From Arthrobacter sp. CJ23 (lineage in GTDB: Bacteria > Actinomycetota > Actinomycetes > Actinomycetales > Micrococcaceae), in NCBI RefSeq assembly GCF_024741795.1, contig NZ_CP102950.1, positions 2,170,001-2,234,000 of the forward strand: a stretch of 64,000 nt of DNA, given 5' to 3'. The stretch's first letter is position 1, and each line of letters starts with the position of its first letter. Positions 18,185-27,208 of this stretch are shown piece by piece. Under the pieces are notes generated by a model. The model saw nothing but the letters and a program-made list of their open reading frames with translations. It was not told the DNA's origin and made no database searches. Both the position numbers and the translations under genes were made by a program.

Positions 18185-19570
18185 ATGCGCGAACATACAT
18201 ACGATCTGATTGTCGTCGGCTCCGGCATCGCCGGGCAGACGGCCGCAACCTCAGCTGCTGAGGCGGGCCTGAACGTGGTCCTGCTGGAAAAAACCGCAAG
18301 CCTTGGCGGGTCTTCCGCGATGAGCGGCGGCTGGTTCGCGTTCACCGGCACCGAAGAGCAGGAAGCGGAGGGCATCGAGGACTCTCCCGAACTGTTCCTG
18401 CAGGACATGCTCGAGGTCGGACAGTACCTCAACGACACCGCCTTGCTGCAGGCCTACCTCACCCACCAGCAGGAGACCTACCGGTGGCTCAAGCATCACG
18501 GAGTGGAGTTCCGCGAGGTGGAGATCAGTTCCGGGCAGTCGGCACGCCGCAGCCACAACTCGGTGATAACGGAAGTCCTGGCCTCACTCCACCGCGACTT
18601 CACCGCCGCCGGAGGACGGACGCTCCTCAACTACCGGGCCGTGCGGCTGGTGCAGGACGACTCGGGACGGGTCACGGGGGTGATCACCCGGTCAGAACAG
18701 TCCGAGGAAAAGTTCACGGCAACAGCTGGTGTCATCCTGGCCACCGGCGGATTCAGCCGAGGGACTGAGCTGCTGAAGACCTTCGCTCCCGAGCAGTTGG
18801 CCGCCATCCCTTACGGGGGAAAGGGCAATACCGGGGACGGATTGCGGATGGCGTGGAAGCTCGGTGCCGGCATGGCCGACATGTCATTCGTCAGCGGAAC
18901 GTACGGCTCCCACCCGGACACCGGCGAGGACTTCCACGAACTGCTGACGGCCTACTACATGGGGGCCGTCATCGTGAACAAGCACGGCCGGCGCTTCGTC
19001 GACGAGTCCCAGGATTACAAGACACTTGGCCGAGTGGTCCTGGACCAGCCCGAGGGACTCGGCTTCGAAATCTTCGATGCGAAAGTACGGGCGAAGTCCC
19101 ACAGGGGCATCCCGCTGAAGGACATCGATACCCTCGAGGACATCGGACACGTGCACAAAGCCGACACCCTCGAGGAACTCGCCGAAATTGCCGGCATTGA
19201 CCCTGGCGCCCTGGCCGAGACGATCCGTCTCTACAACGCCGCCGTTGTCGGTGGGCAACCGGACGAGGTCGGTCGGAGCAACCTGTGTAACGGGGTCGGT
19301 GAACTGCTGCCCATCGACGAGGCTCCCTTCTACGCCTACCCCGCCAAGTCACTGATGACCACCACGTACTGCGGCGTGACGATCACCGATCGAGGGCAGG
19401 TCCGCGACGTCAACGGCGAGGTCATCGACGGGCTCTACGCCATCGGAGAAGTCACCGGCGGATTCCACGGTGCGGCTTACATCACGGGCACGTCCCTGGG
19501 CAAGGGCGCCGTGTTCGGCCGCATTGCGGCCGAGCACGCCGCCTCAAGGCTTGGCGTCGGCGTCCGATGA
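18185..19570 (+). CDS. FAD-dependent dehydrogenase, fumarate-reductase flavoprotein type (1 of 3)
   Basis: A 461-residue FAD-binding-2 protein: GSGIAGQTAA dinucleotide motif, EKTASLGGSSAMSGG, and C-terminal GGFHGAAYITGTSLGKGAVFGR, the FAD/substrate region of fumarate-reductase, tricarballylate-dehydrogenase and ketosteroid-dehydrogenase relatives. It lacks the heme domain of flavocytochromes c, so it needs another electron partner. It is a soluble enzyme that probably introduces or removes a C=C next to a carboxylate or ketone. First of three related but divergent flavoproteins in the operon. Confidence 0.85.
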   Translation: MREHTYDLIVVGSGIAGQTAATSAAEAGLNVVLLEKTASLGGSSAMSGGWFAFTGTEEQEAEGIEDSPELFLQDMLEVGQYLNDTALLQAYLTHQQETYRWLKHHGVEFREVEISSGQSARRSHNSVITEVLASLHRDFTAAGGRTLLNYRAVRLVQDDSGRVTGVITRSEQSEEKFTATAGVILATGGFSRGTELLKTFAPEQLAAIPYGGKGNTGDGLRMAWKLGAGMADMSFVSGTYGSHPDTGEDFHELLTAYYMGAVIVNKHGRRFVDESQDYKTLGRVVLDQPEGLGFEIFDAKVRAKSHRGIPLKDIDTLEDIGHVHKADTLEELAEIAGIDPGALAETIRLYNAAVVGGQPDEVGRSNLCNGVGELLPIDEAPFYAYPAKSLMTTTYCGVTITDRGQVRDVNGEVIDGLYAIGEVTGGFHGAAYITGTSLGKGAVFGRIAAEHAASRLGVGVR

Positions 19571-19593
19571 GATCACCACAGAGGAGTATTTCC

Positions 19594-21033
19594 ATGTCAC
19601 ATCATGAAAACGTTGACGAGACACGCCAGGTGGACGTCGTCGTCGTCGGGTCCGGGGTCAGCGGCTCAGCCGCGGCCATGACGGCGGCCCGGTCCGGGGC
19701 GAACGTGGCGCTGCTGGAGAAGTCGGACACCTTCGGCGGGTCAGCCGCCCTGTCGGCAGGCATGTTCTGGACCGCGCCCACCGTCGAGGCCTACCAAGCC
19801 CGCATCCCCCTGGGAAACCTGGAGCTCGGCGCACGAGTGGTGGGGGACTACCAAGAGGCGCTCGCCGAGCTGCGCGCCTCGGGCGTGAGAGTGGCCGATG
19901 AGCCCAAGCAGGACATCATGACGTTCGGCATCGGCTACTCGACCGACATTCACGCAACCCTTGCCTGGTGCAGGGCGGAAATCATCGCAGCGGGAGGCCA
20001 GGTACACACCAATGCGCCGGTGATCGAGCTGCTTCACGACGGCCGCCGCGTCACGGGGGTGATTGCCCGTGAGGATGGGAAGCGCCTGGTGCGCTACGAA
20101 GCAAAGGCGGTCATTGTGGCCACCGGCGGCTTCCAAGGCGCCCGCGATGAACTCACCCGCCACATTGGTCCAAACGCCGATCGGCTGATGCTGCGTTCCA
20201 ATCCCGGCAGCGTCGGCGACGGGCTGCGCCTGGCCCGCTCTGCCGGAGCAGGGGGCACGACGGCGATGAGCACCTTCTACGGGCACCTGCTTCCCTATCC
20301 CGTTGGCCGGTTCCAGGCGCAGGACTACCTGCCGTACTCGCAGTACTACTCCGGCTCCACCGTGCTGGTGAACCTGCTTGGAGAGCGGTTCACGGATGAG
20401 ACGAACGGTGACGAACTGCTCAACCAGGCCGTCACCTTCCAACCACAGGCCCGGGGGGTGCTGATTTTCGACGAGCACGTGCGCAGCACCGAAGCGATCG
20501 AGGAACCGTTCCCAGGTCTTGGAGCCACTGACCGGTTCGCTACGGCAGTGGAAGCCGGCGGCTTCCACGCGGTGGCCGGCAGTCTGCCCGAGCTGCTGGA
20601 CCAGGTCGCGGCATGGGGAATCGACCGCGAAGCCCTGGGCCTTAGCCTGGAATCCTACACCGATGCGGTGGCCTCCGGCGGAGGAGTCGCGCGCGGCATC
20701 AAGGTCTCCGGCACGGCCCGCGCCCCGCAACAGGGACCTTTCTACGCCCTGATGGTCCAGCCATCCATCACCTTCACCTTCGGGGGAGTGCGCACCAACA
20801 CCGACGGCGAGGCCCTTGACCATGACGGCCGGCCCATCCCCGGCCTCTACGCCGCAGGAGCCGACATCGGCGGGCTGTCCAACTACGGCTACGCTGGAGG
20901 GCTGGCACCGGGATACATCACCGGACGCTGGGCCGGTCGATCCGCATCCCAACAGGCCTCCGCCGTCGAAATCAACCGCGGCACGGCCTCCATCAGCCCC
21001 GCGTACGCGACGACAAACGGAGAAACAGCATGA
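19594..21033 (+). CDS. FAD-dependent dehydrogenase (2 of 3)
   Basis: A 479-residue relative of the preceding protein: VVVVGSGVSGSAAAM, EKSDTFGGSAALSAGMFW, ILATGG-type motif (VIVATGGFQGAR) and GLSNYGYAGGLAPGYITGRWAG at the C-terminus. An in-frame ATG at 19567 overlaps the upstream gene, but AGAGGAG seven bases before 19594 marks the likely start. Sequence differs clearly from its neighbours, so the three are not recent copies and probably handle successive or alternative substrates. Confidence 0.85.
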   Translation: MSHHENVDETRQVDVVVVGSGVSGSAAAMTAARSGANVALLEKSDTFGGSAALSAGMFWTAPTVEAYQARIPLGNLELGARVVGDYQEALAELRASGVRVADEPKQDIMTFGIGYSTDIHATLAWCRAEIIAAGGQVHTNAPVIELLHDGRRVTGVIAREDGKRLVRYEAKAVIVATGGFQGARDELTRHIGPNADRLMLRSNPGSVGDGLRLARSAGAGGTTAMSTFYGHLLPYPVGRFQAQDYLPYSQYYSGSTVLVNLLGERFTDETNGDELLNQAVTFQPQARGVLIFDEHVRSTEAIEEPFPGLGATDRFATAVEAGGFHAVAGSLPELLDQVAAWGIDREALGLSLESYTDAVASGGGVARGIKVSGTARAPQQGPFYALMVQPSITFTFGGVRTNTDGEALDHDGRPIPGLYAAGADIGGLSNYGYAGGLAPGYITGRWAGRSASQQASAVEINRGTASISPAYATTNGETA

Positions 21034-22568
21034 GAACCACCGCGGATGTCCTCGTCATCGGTGGAGGCGGCTCAGGAATGAGTGCGGCCATCTCCGCAGC
21101 GACCAGCGGGGCCACTGTGATCCTGCTCGAAAAGTGCCCCAAGGTCGGGGGCAGCACCGCAATGTCGGTCGGGTCATTCACGGCGGCAAACACCTCTTAC
21201 CAGTACCGCGCCGGCGTCAACGACAGCATCGAGCTGTTCGTCGAGGACATGAAGGTGGCCAACGGCCACTTCGAGGACCGGGAGAACAAGGAGCTGCGCC
21301 GCATCCTGGCCGAGAACGCCGGACCGACCGTGGAATGGCTCTCCAGCATCGGCGTACAGTTCCTCGGACCGACCCCCGAGCCTCCGTACGAGAAGCCACG
21401 GATGCACAACGTCCTGCCGAACTCCTCCGCCTACGCTTCGGCTCTGCTCCGCGAATGCAGGAAGCGCGGCGTTGAAGTGCGCACCTCCATGCGCGTGGAG
21501 AAACTCCTCCGCAACGCCGCGGGCGAGATCATCGGAGCACACGCCAACGGAACCGAATTCTTTGGGCGCCGCGGCGTCATCCTGGCCACCGGTGACTACT
21601 CCGCCTCGACCGAGATGAAGGCCGAGTTCGTCGGAGAGGCTGCCTCCAAGGTGCCGCCGGTGAACCAAAACAGCACCGGGGACGGGTTCAAGCTGGGCAC
21701 CGACGTCGGTGGAGTCATGATCCAGATGGACCGCCTCTACGAAGGACTGCGGTTCGCTCCCTCAAAGCGGCCCGACCCCATCAAGATCCTGCCCTCGCAT
21801 CCTTGGCTCTCCAAGGCCATGCGCATCGTCGTCGAGCGGCTGCCAAAAAACCTGCTCGCCTACGTCATTCGTGGCGCCCTGACCAGCTGGGTGGGACCGA
21901 ACAACACGATGTACCAGGCAGGAGCCATCCTGGTGGGGCATTCCGGGAATCGGATTGCCAACGAAGACTCAGACAAGCTCATGGCGCGCGCCGCGGCGGC
22001 TGATGGGAAGAACACAGCATTCATGATCTTTGACGAGCGCGTGGCCAGGAAATTCTCCAGCTGGCCCAACCCCGTCTCCACCTTCCCCGGGGTGGCCTAC
22101 GCCTATGTCGACGACTACAAGCGTTTCCGGCCTGACGTCTACCACCGGGCTGAAACCATCGAGGAACTCGCTACGAGCATCGGGGTCACGCCCTCAGTTC
22201 TGAAATCCACGGTCGAGGAATGGAACGCCGATGTCGCCAACGGGAAAGACAGCAGGTTCGACCGGCAGCACCTGGGGGACGGCGTCGGGCAGGGGCCGTT
22301 CTACGCTCTGGGCCCGATGAACGCTTTCATCACCCTTGCCGACGGCGGTCTCGCCGTGGACACCCATCTGCGTGTGACACAGGCCGGCGGCGAGGCAATA
22401 CCGGGGCTCTGGGCCGCAGGATCCACAGGCCAGGGCGGCCTCCAGCTCCTCAACCACGGCCTGCATATCGGATGGGCGATGGTCTCCGGCCGCCTCGCCG
22501 GCCGCAACGTGGCCCAGGCCCAAAACCGCCTCGATCTTGAGGCCGTTGAGAGCGTCGCAGTCGGCTGA
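21030..22568 (+). CDS. FAD-dependent dehydrogenase (3 of 3), KstD-like
   Basis: A 512-residue flavoprotein overlapping the previous stop by four bases. VIGGGGSGMSAAISAA binds ADP; EKCPKVGGSTAMSVGSF and VILATGDYSAS follow, and GLWAAGSTGQGGLQLLNHGLH is the C-terminal FAD region. Length and layout resemble 3-ketosteroid-delta1-dehydrogenase/urocanate-reductase relatives. Substrate is unknown; context implies an alpha,beta-desaturation or reduction in the same IclR-linked pathway. It is the last gene of the operon. Confidence 0.85.
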   Translation: MRTTADVLVIGGGGSGMSAAISAATSGATVILLEKCPKVGGSTAMSVGSFTAANTSYQYRAGVNDSIELFVEDMKVANGHFEDRENKELRRILAENAGPTVEWLSSIGVQFLGPTPEPPYEKPRMHNVLPNSSAYASALLRECRKRGVEVRTSMRVEKLLRNAAGEIIGAHANGTEFFGRRGVILATGDYSASTEMKAEFVGEAASKVPPVNQNSTGDGFKLGTDVGGVMIQMDRLYEGLRFAPSKRPDPIKILPSHPWLSKAMRIVVERLPKNLLAYVIRGALTSWVGPNNTMYQAGAILVGHSGNRIANEDSDKLMARAAAADGKNTAFMIFDERVARKFSSWPNPVSTFPGVAYAYVDDYKRFRPDVYHRAETIEELATSIGVTPSVLKSTVEEWNADVANGKDSRFDRQHLGDGVGQGPFYALGPMNAFITLADGGLAVDTHLRVTQAGGEAIPGLWAAGSTGQGGLQLLNHGLHIGWAMVSGRLAGRNVAQAQNRLDLEAVESVAVG

Positions 22569-22608
22569 ATTCGGCGAGGTGGTGGATGACCGCTCTTGGA
22601 CAGGTGGA

Positions 22609-23157
22609 TCACTGTGAGAATGATGCAACGAGGCGGGCGAGCGGCGGGGGCGCATGTCCGGCCGGCAAGGCGTCGACCAGCAGTGGCGCGTATCGGACCT
22701 TGTTACCGCTGCGTCCTCCGAAGAAACGGCGCAATTGCGCCGTTGTGGGCCGCTCTCGCTGTGACGGCTGGCGTTGGAGCAGCCGGAACGACGCGAGCTC
22801 GCCTTGAGCCGCGATGACTTCGAGCACGGCATCGATCCCAAGGCAGCGGATGAGTTCGTCCTCCAGGTCGGCGTCACAGACGTGGAACCCCAGCCCGTCC
22901 AGCGGACCGGACCCTATGCCTGCCCGGTCGAGCGCACGGGCGATGCCACGGGCCTCACCTGCATCACACAGACCAAGCAACCGCTCGCCCCCACCATTCG
23001 GGCCGTAGCGGTCGAGGAAATGGACGATGCTGGTGGCACCTCCCATCGGTACGACCGATACCCGCTCGGCTGCCAGGTCATGGCCAAGGCGAACGGCCAG
23101 CGTCTCGACCGCCAGCCGGTCACTCTCGCCCTCAACCAACACCGTAGTCGCCTGCAT
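22609..23157 (-). CDS. Stand-alone OLD-like TOPRIM protein
   Basis: A 182-residue protein with a TOPRIM fold: VLVEGESDRLAVETLA carries the conserved Glu, and LLGLCDAGE and HVCDADLEDELIRCLG supply the acidic cluster. It lacks the ABC-ATPase half of OLD nucleases. Similar solitary TOPRIM proteins are common in actinobacteria without an established role; nucleic-acid cleavage is possible but unproven. The frame is open to 23319; the ATG at 23157 is chosen because the fold begins there, although no good SD is seen. Bases 23158-23428 upstream hold no other convincing gene. Confidence 0.7.
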   Translation of the reverse strand: MQATTVLVEGESDRLAVETLAVRLGHDLAAERVSVVPMGGATSIVHFLDRYGPNGGGERLLGLCDAGEARGIARALDRAGIGSGPLDGLGFHVCDADLEDELIRCLGIDAVLEVIAAQGELASFRLLQRQPSQRERPTTAQLRRFFGGRSGNKVRYAPLLVDALPAGHAPPPLARLVASFSQ

Positions 23158-23428
23158 GGAACCAGTATGGCGGACGTGCAGGACGGCTTTCCGGCTTCGG
23201 CCGTTTGTCGGCGGGTGCATGGTCTCTTGGCAGCGGCTGGTCGGCAAGCGGATCGTGGAACAAAGCGACTGGTTCCGGTTGCATGGGCCGCAGCATCGTC
23301 CTTTCCCAACCGTGTGCACGGACGCATCGTTGAATCGAACACCCCCGGCAAGGAAATCCGGATCTACCGCCGCCCAACCGATCCGCCTGAGCCGGGGCCT
23401 GCGTCAACGCGGGACGCTCGCCAACGAC

Positions 23429-24757
23429 TCAGTCAGCACTCCTAAGCTGTGCCATCACCCGTACCGCGTCACGGGCGGGGTTCACCAGGATCATGGCCAG
23501 AACCGCGCCGACAATCGCAGCAATGCCGAATACTTGGAAGGATTGTGCGTATCCGACGGCCGCTGAAACTGCCTGGTCCACGATCAGTCCCGTCAAGGGC
23601 GGAGCCACGATGCCTCCGAGGGCCATCAGGGCAAGGAACATGCCCAGCGAACCCGCCACCTGATGCTTGGGACAGATCTGCGAAATGGCAGCGTTCATGA
23701 TGGGAGCGAGGATGCAGCCGATTCCGTAGCCGATGGAGACAACTGCCACGACCACGATGGGAGTGCCGATATAGGGCAGCACGGCCATGGACAGGCCACA
23801 GACAAGGAGTCCTGACGCCGGGACGATTCCCCTCATGATCCTTGAACTCACGCCCCGGCTCATGAACCTGTCGCTGAAGTACGTGCTGGCGAACATTGCG
23901 AGCATGGCGGCCATGCTGGGGAAGCCGAACATCGCTCCAGCCTGTAGGCGGGTGAAACCCAATCCGACCTCGAAGTATGACGGCAACCACGTGAGGACAA
24001 CGGTCAGCAGCGCGTACATGGGGACCACGGCCGCAACCGCACCCAGGAAGGTCGGCGTGCGGAAGATCGACATCCACGGAACAGAGGGAGATGAATCCGT
24101 GGCCGAACCCTTGACGGCTGGGATCCGGACTTCGCCATAGGGCCCCGGCCGCCAGGTGAAGTACCACAGTGCACACCAGCCCAGGCCCACCACCAGCATG
24201 GCCACGAAGGCGGAATGCCAGCCGAACTGCACAATGAGTAACGCCAATGCCGGTGCAACGGCGATCTTTGCCAGCGAACTTGAGGATGCGATGAACGCCC
24301 CGGGCATCGAACGCCTTTCCACTGGGTGCCATGAATACACGGCCGTGTGGATGAGAGCACCGGAAGGACCCTCTGTCAGACCGAGCAGGAAGCGGCTGGC
24401 CAGGAGGACCATGAAACTGCCGGCGACGATCATGGGCACCATGCAGGCCGCCCAAATGACGGCCAACGCCATCAGCGACCATTTGAGGGAGGCCCACTTG
24501 TTGATCAGTCCGGCAAAGAATCCGCCGGCCGAGAACGCGAAGAAGAACACGCTGGCGGTCAGCCCGATTTGGGCCGAGGTGAGGCCGAATTCGTCCTTGA
24601 GGGGTTGGGCGACAAGTCCGAGCAGGATCTTGTCGCTGTAGTTAACGGTGTAGAGCAATACCAAAACAGACGTCAGGCCCCAGGCCCTCGCGCGTGACTC
24701 TCGACCCGGCGGCGTCGTTGTCTCCGGTGGTGCTTGCCGTATGGTGGCTTTGGACAT
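23429..24757 (-). CDS. MFS transporter (ACS-like)
   Basis: A 442-residue 12-helix permease: VLVLLYTVNYSDKILLGLV in helix 1 and LASRFLLGLTEGPSGALIHT around helix 4 resemble the anion:cation symporter branch. It is the last member of a minus-strand run starting with acyl-CoA dehydrogenase at 30509, so it probably imports the acid that the run degrades. Three in-frame ATGs exist at the 5' end; 24757 has AGAAGGG eight bases upstream. Confidence 0.87.
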   Translation of the reverse strand: MSKATIRQAPPETTTPPGRESRARAWGLTSVLVLLYTVNYSDKILLGLVAQPLKDEFGLTSAQIGLTASVFFFAFSAGGFFAGLINKWASLKWSLMALAVIWAACMVPMIVAGSFMVLLASRFLLGLTEGPSGALIHTAVYSWHPVERRSMPGAFIASSSSLAKIAVAPALALLIVQFGWHSAFVAMLVVGLGWCALWYFTWRPGPYGEVRIPAVKGSATDSSPSVPWMSIFRTPTFLGAVAAVVPMYALLTVVLTWLPSYFEVGLGFTRLQAGAMFGFPSMAAMLAMFASTYFSDRFMSRGVSSRIMRGIVPASGLLVCGLSMAVLPYIGTPIVVVAVVSIGYGIGCILAPIMNAAISQICPKHQVAGSLGMFLALMALGGIVAPPLTGLIVDQAVSAAVGYAQSFQVFGIAAIVGAVLAMILVNPARDAVRVMAQLRSAD

Positions 24758-24808
24758 TGTCATTACCCTTCTATTGTTGCGCATCGTCGCCCAACAGCAC
24801 GGACCGGC

Positions 24809-25081
24809 CTAGCTCGCAAGCCTTGCCGGATTTGGGGCCCTTCGGTCTTGCAATATCCGCGTATCCACGCGCCAGATATCGAGTCCGTCGCCGACGTGGA
24901 TCATGACGCGGCCGCTTCCTCCTGCCAGGTGGATCCACAGGATGGTGCCATCAGGGCTGACATCGTCCACCCAGCCGGCGCCGGTTACCCGTTGCTCCCG
25001 GCGCAGCTCGACGAACTCGTTGCGCCAGAGGTACTTCCACCGGGTCATCAGATAGGGTTCACGTCGCCTCAATGTGTGCAT
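24809..25081 (-). CDS. Small conserved-looking hypothetical protein
   Basis: A 90-residue protein (MTRWKYLWRNEFVELRRE, then VTGAGWVDDVSPDGTILWIH and MIHVGDGLDIWRVD). GAAGGAG lies about eight bases before the ATG, it is 31 bases behind the acyl-CoA dehydrogenase stop and ahead of the MFS gene in the same direction, so it looks like a real operon member. The beta-strand pattern with conserved-looking Trp and Gly suggests a small folded domain. I do not recognise the family. Confidence 0.55.
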   Translation of the reverse strand: MHTLRRREPYLMTRWKYLWRNEFVELRREQRVTGAGWVDDVSPDGTILWIHLAGGSGRVMIHVGDGLDIWRVDTRILQDRRAPNPARLAS

Positions 25082-25112
25082 GAATCGGGCTCCTTCGAGT
25101 GGGGCTTCCGGG

Positions 25113-26273
25113 TCAGCGGAACGCCGGGACGCCGGTGAGCCGGTGGCCCAGGATGAGGGTGTGGACTTCGTCGGTGCCTTCGTAGGTCCGCACGGATTCC
25201 AGGTTGTTCGCGTGGCGCAGCGGCGAGTAGTCGAGGGTGATGCCGTTGCCGCCGAGGATGGTGCGGGCCTCGCGGGCGATCTTGATGGCCTCGCGGCAAT
25301 TGTTCAACTTGCCGAACGAGATCTGCTCCGGCTGCAGCGTGCCGGCGTCCTTCTTGCGGCCCAGGTGCAGGGCGAGGAGGAAGCCCTTGTTGATCTCCAG
25401 TGCCATGTCCACGAGCTTCTGTTGGGTCAGCTGGTATCCGGCCAGTGGTTTGCCGAAGGGCAGCCGTCCCTTGGAATAGTCCAGGGCGGCCTCGAAGGCG
25501 TCACGGGCGGCGCCCATGGCGCCCCAGATGATCCCGTAGCGGGCCTCGTTCAGGCAGCTGAGGGGACCCTTGAGTCCGACGACGTTCGGCAGCACCGCGG
25601 ATTCGGGCAGGCGCACATCGGTGAGTTCGACATCGCACTGGATGGAGGACCGCATGGACAGCTTCGGTCCGATCGGGGTGGCCGTGAATCCCGGCGTCTT
25701 CGTGGGCACCACGAAGCCCCGCACGCCGTCGTCGGTCTGAGCCCAGATGATCGCCAACCGGGCGACGGACGCCAGCCCAATCCATCGCTTGGAGCCGTTG
25801 AGGACCCAGTCACTCCCGTCTCGGCGGGCGAACGTAGTCATGCTGCCCGGGTCCGAGCCGGCAGCAGGCTCGGTCAAGGCGAAGCAGCCGATGGCCTCGC
25901 CGGCAGCCATTTGGGGCAGCCACTCCTGCTTCTGTTCCTCGGAGCCGTGCTTGTAGATGGCGCTCATGGCCAGGGATCCCTGCACGGAAACGAACGTCCG
26001 CACACCCGAGTCCCCGGCTTCAAGTTCCGCGCCTGCCAGCCCGTAGTCCACGGCGGAGCGGCCGGCGCAGCCGTAGCTTTTCAGGTGCATGCCCAGCAGG
26101 CCCAGCCTGGCCAGTTCCGGGAAGATCTCCACCGGGAGGTGGGCCTTTTCGTACCAGCCGGCGATGTTGGGCTTGATCTCGCTGTCAACGAAGGACCGTA
26201 CGGAATCGCGCAATGAACGTTCTTCTGCGGTGAGCAGGGCATCAAAATCAATCAGATCGCTGGGATCAGACAT
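25113..26273 (-). CDS. Acyl-CoA dehydrogenase, glutaryl-CoA dehydrogenase type
   Basis: A 386-residue flavoprotein. FALTEPAAGSDPGSM and WVLNGSKRWIGLAS are FAD/substrate motifs, and the catalytic Glu lies in VRTYEGTDEVHTLILG near residue 367, the position used by glutaryl-CoA and some medium-chain enzymes. It oxidises an acyl-CoA to the 2-enoyl-CoA, with or without decarboxylation. It pairs with a second enzyme of the same type at the head of the operon; one may act on adipyl- or pimelyl-CoA and the other on glutaryl-CoA. Confidence 0.9.
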   Translation of the reverse strand: MSDPSDLIDFDALLTAEERSLRDSVRSFVDSEIKPNIAGWYEKAHLPVEIFPELARLGLLGMHLKSYGCAGRSAVDYGLAGAELEAGDSGVRTFVSVQGSLAMSAIYKHGSEEQKQEWLPQMAAGEAIGCFALTEPAAGSDPGSMTTFARRDGSDWVLNGSKRWIGLASVARLAIIWAQTDDGVRGFVVPTKTPGFTATPIGPKLSMRSSIQCDVELTDVRLPESAVLPNVVGLKGPLSCLNEARYGIIWGAMGAARDAFEAALDYSKGRLPFGKPLAGYQLTQQKLVDMALEINKGFLLALHLGRKKDAGTLQPEQISFGKLNNCREAIKIAREARTILGGNGITLDYSPLRHANNLESVRTYEGTDEVHTLILGHRLTGVPAFR

Positions 26274-26320
26274 GGGTGTGGGCCTTTCACTGGGGGTGGT
26301 CGAGTACTCGGGGCGGGCGT

Positions 26321-27208
26321 TCAGCTCCAGTCGTAGAAGCCCTTGCCCGTTTTGCGGCCCAGTTCCCCGGCCGCAACCTTGTCGCGGAGGATCTGCGGGG
26401 GTGCGAAGCGCTCACCGAGGGTCGAGCGCAGGTATTCGGCGATGCCCAGGCGAACGTCGAGCCCGACGATGTCGGTGGTCTTCAACGGCCCCATCGGGTG
26501 TTTGTAGCCCAGGACCATGGCGTTGTCGATGTCTTCGGCGCTGGCAACTCCCTCGTCGACCATCCGCATTGCCTCCAATGCGATGGCGACGCCGAGGCGG
26601 GACGACGCGAAGCCGGGCGCGTCACGGACAACGACTGCGGTCTTGCCCAGCGCCGTTACCCACTGCCGTGCGGCGGCGAGGGTCTCTTCGGAGGTCTTCT
26701 CCGCGACAACCACCTCGATGAGGGTGGAGGCGGGGACGGGGTTGAAGAAGTGCAGGCCGATGAACTGCTCGGGCGTGGGCAGCGCTTCGGCGAGCCTGCT
26801 GACCGACAGGGACGAGGTGTTGGTCGCCAGACAGGCGTGCGGGGAGAGGTGTTCCGCCACGTCGCTGAGTGCGGTCGCCTTCAGTTTTGCGTCTTCGGGA
26901 ACCGCCTCGACGACGAGCTCGCAGGAGGCGAAGGCGGCGTAGTCGGTGCCCGTGTCGAACCTCGCGAGGACCTCGGCCTGGTCCCCGGACAGGAGGCCGC
27001 GGTCAAACGACGCCGCGACGGATGCGGCGACGCGCTGGTGGGCGCCGCGGGCAGCTTCCTCGTCCCGCTCGACGACGATGACGCGTGAGCCGTTCACGAG
27101 GAAGGCGTGGGCGATGCCGGCGCCCATGCGGCCGCCGCCCAGTACGCCGACGGTGGCGGGGAGCAGACCTGCGGGGCTGTTCTGGCTTGCTTCGTTGCTG
27201 TTTGTCAT
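26321..27208 (-). CDS. 3-hydroxyacyl-CoA dehydrogenase
   Basis: A 295-residue 3-hydroxybutyryl-CoA-dehydrogenase-type enzyme: GVLGGGRMGAGIAHAFL binds NAD, HFFNPVPASTLIEVV and the C-terminal helical domain (DNAMVLGYKHPMGPL) complete the family signature. It oxidises 3-hydroxyacyl-CoA to 3-ketoacyl-CoA. The frame is open far upstream, but the ATG at 27208 overlaps the enoyl-CoA hydratase stop (ATGA) and precedes the Rossmann fold. Confidence 0.92.
   Translation of the reverse strand: MTNSNEASQNSPAGLLPATVGVLGGGRMGAGIAHAFLVNGSRVIVVERDEEAARGAHQRVAASVAASFDRGLLSGDQAEVLARFDTGTDYAAFASCELVVEAVPEDAKLKATALSDVAEHLSPHACLATNTSSLSVSRLAEALPTPEQFIGLHFFNPVPASTLIEVVVAEKTSEETLAAARQWVTALGKTAVVVRDAPGFASSRLGVAIALEAMRMVDEGVASAEDIDNAMVLGYKHPMGPLKTTDIVGLDVRLGIAEYLRSTLGERFAPPQILRDKVAAGELGRKTGKGFYDWS

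Noticed and set aside
22609..23157. Antiphage OLD/Gabija-type system
   Set aside because: Only a short TOPRIM domain is present, with no ATPase, UvrD helicase or other defence gene nearby.
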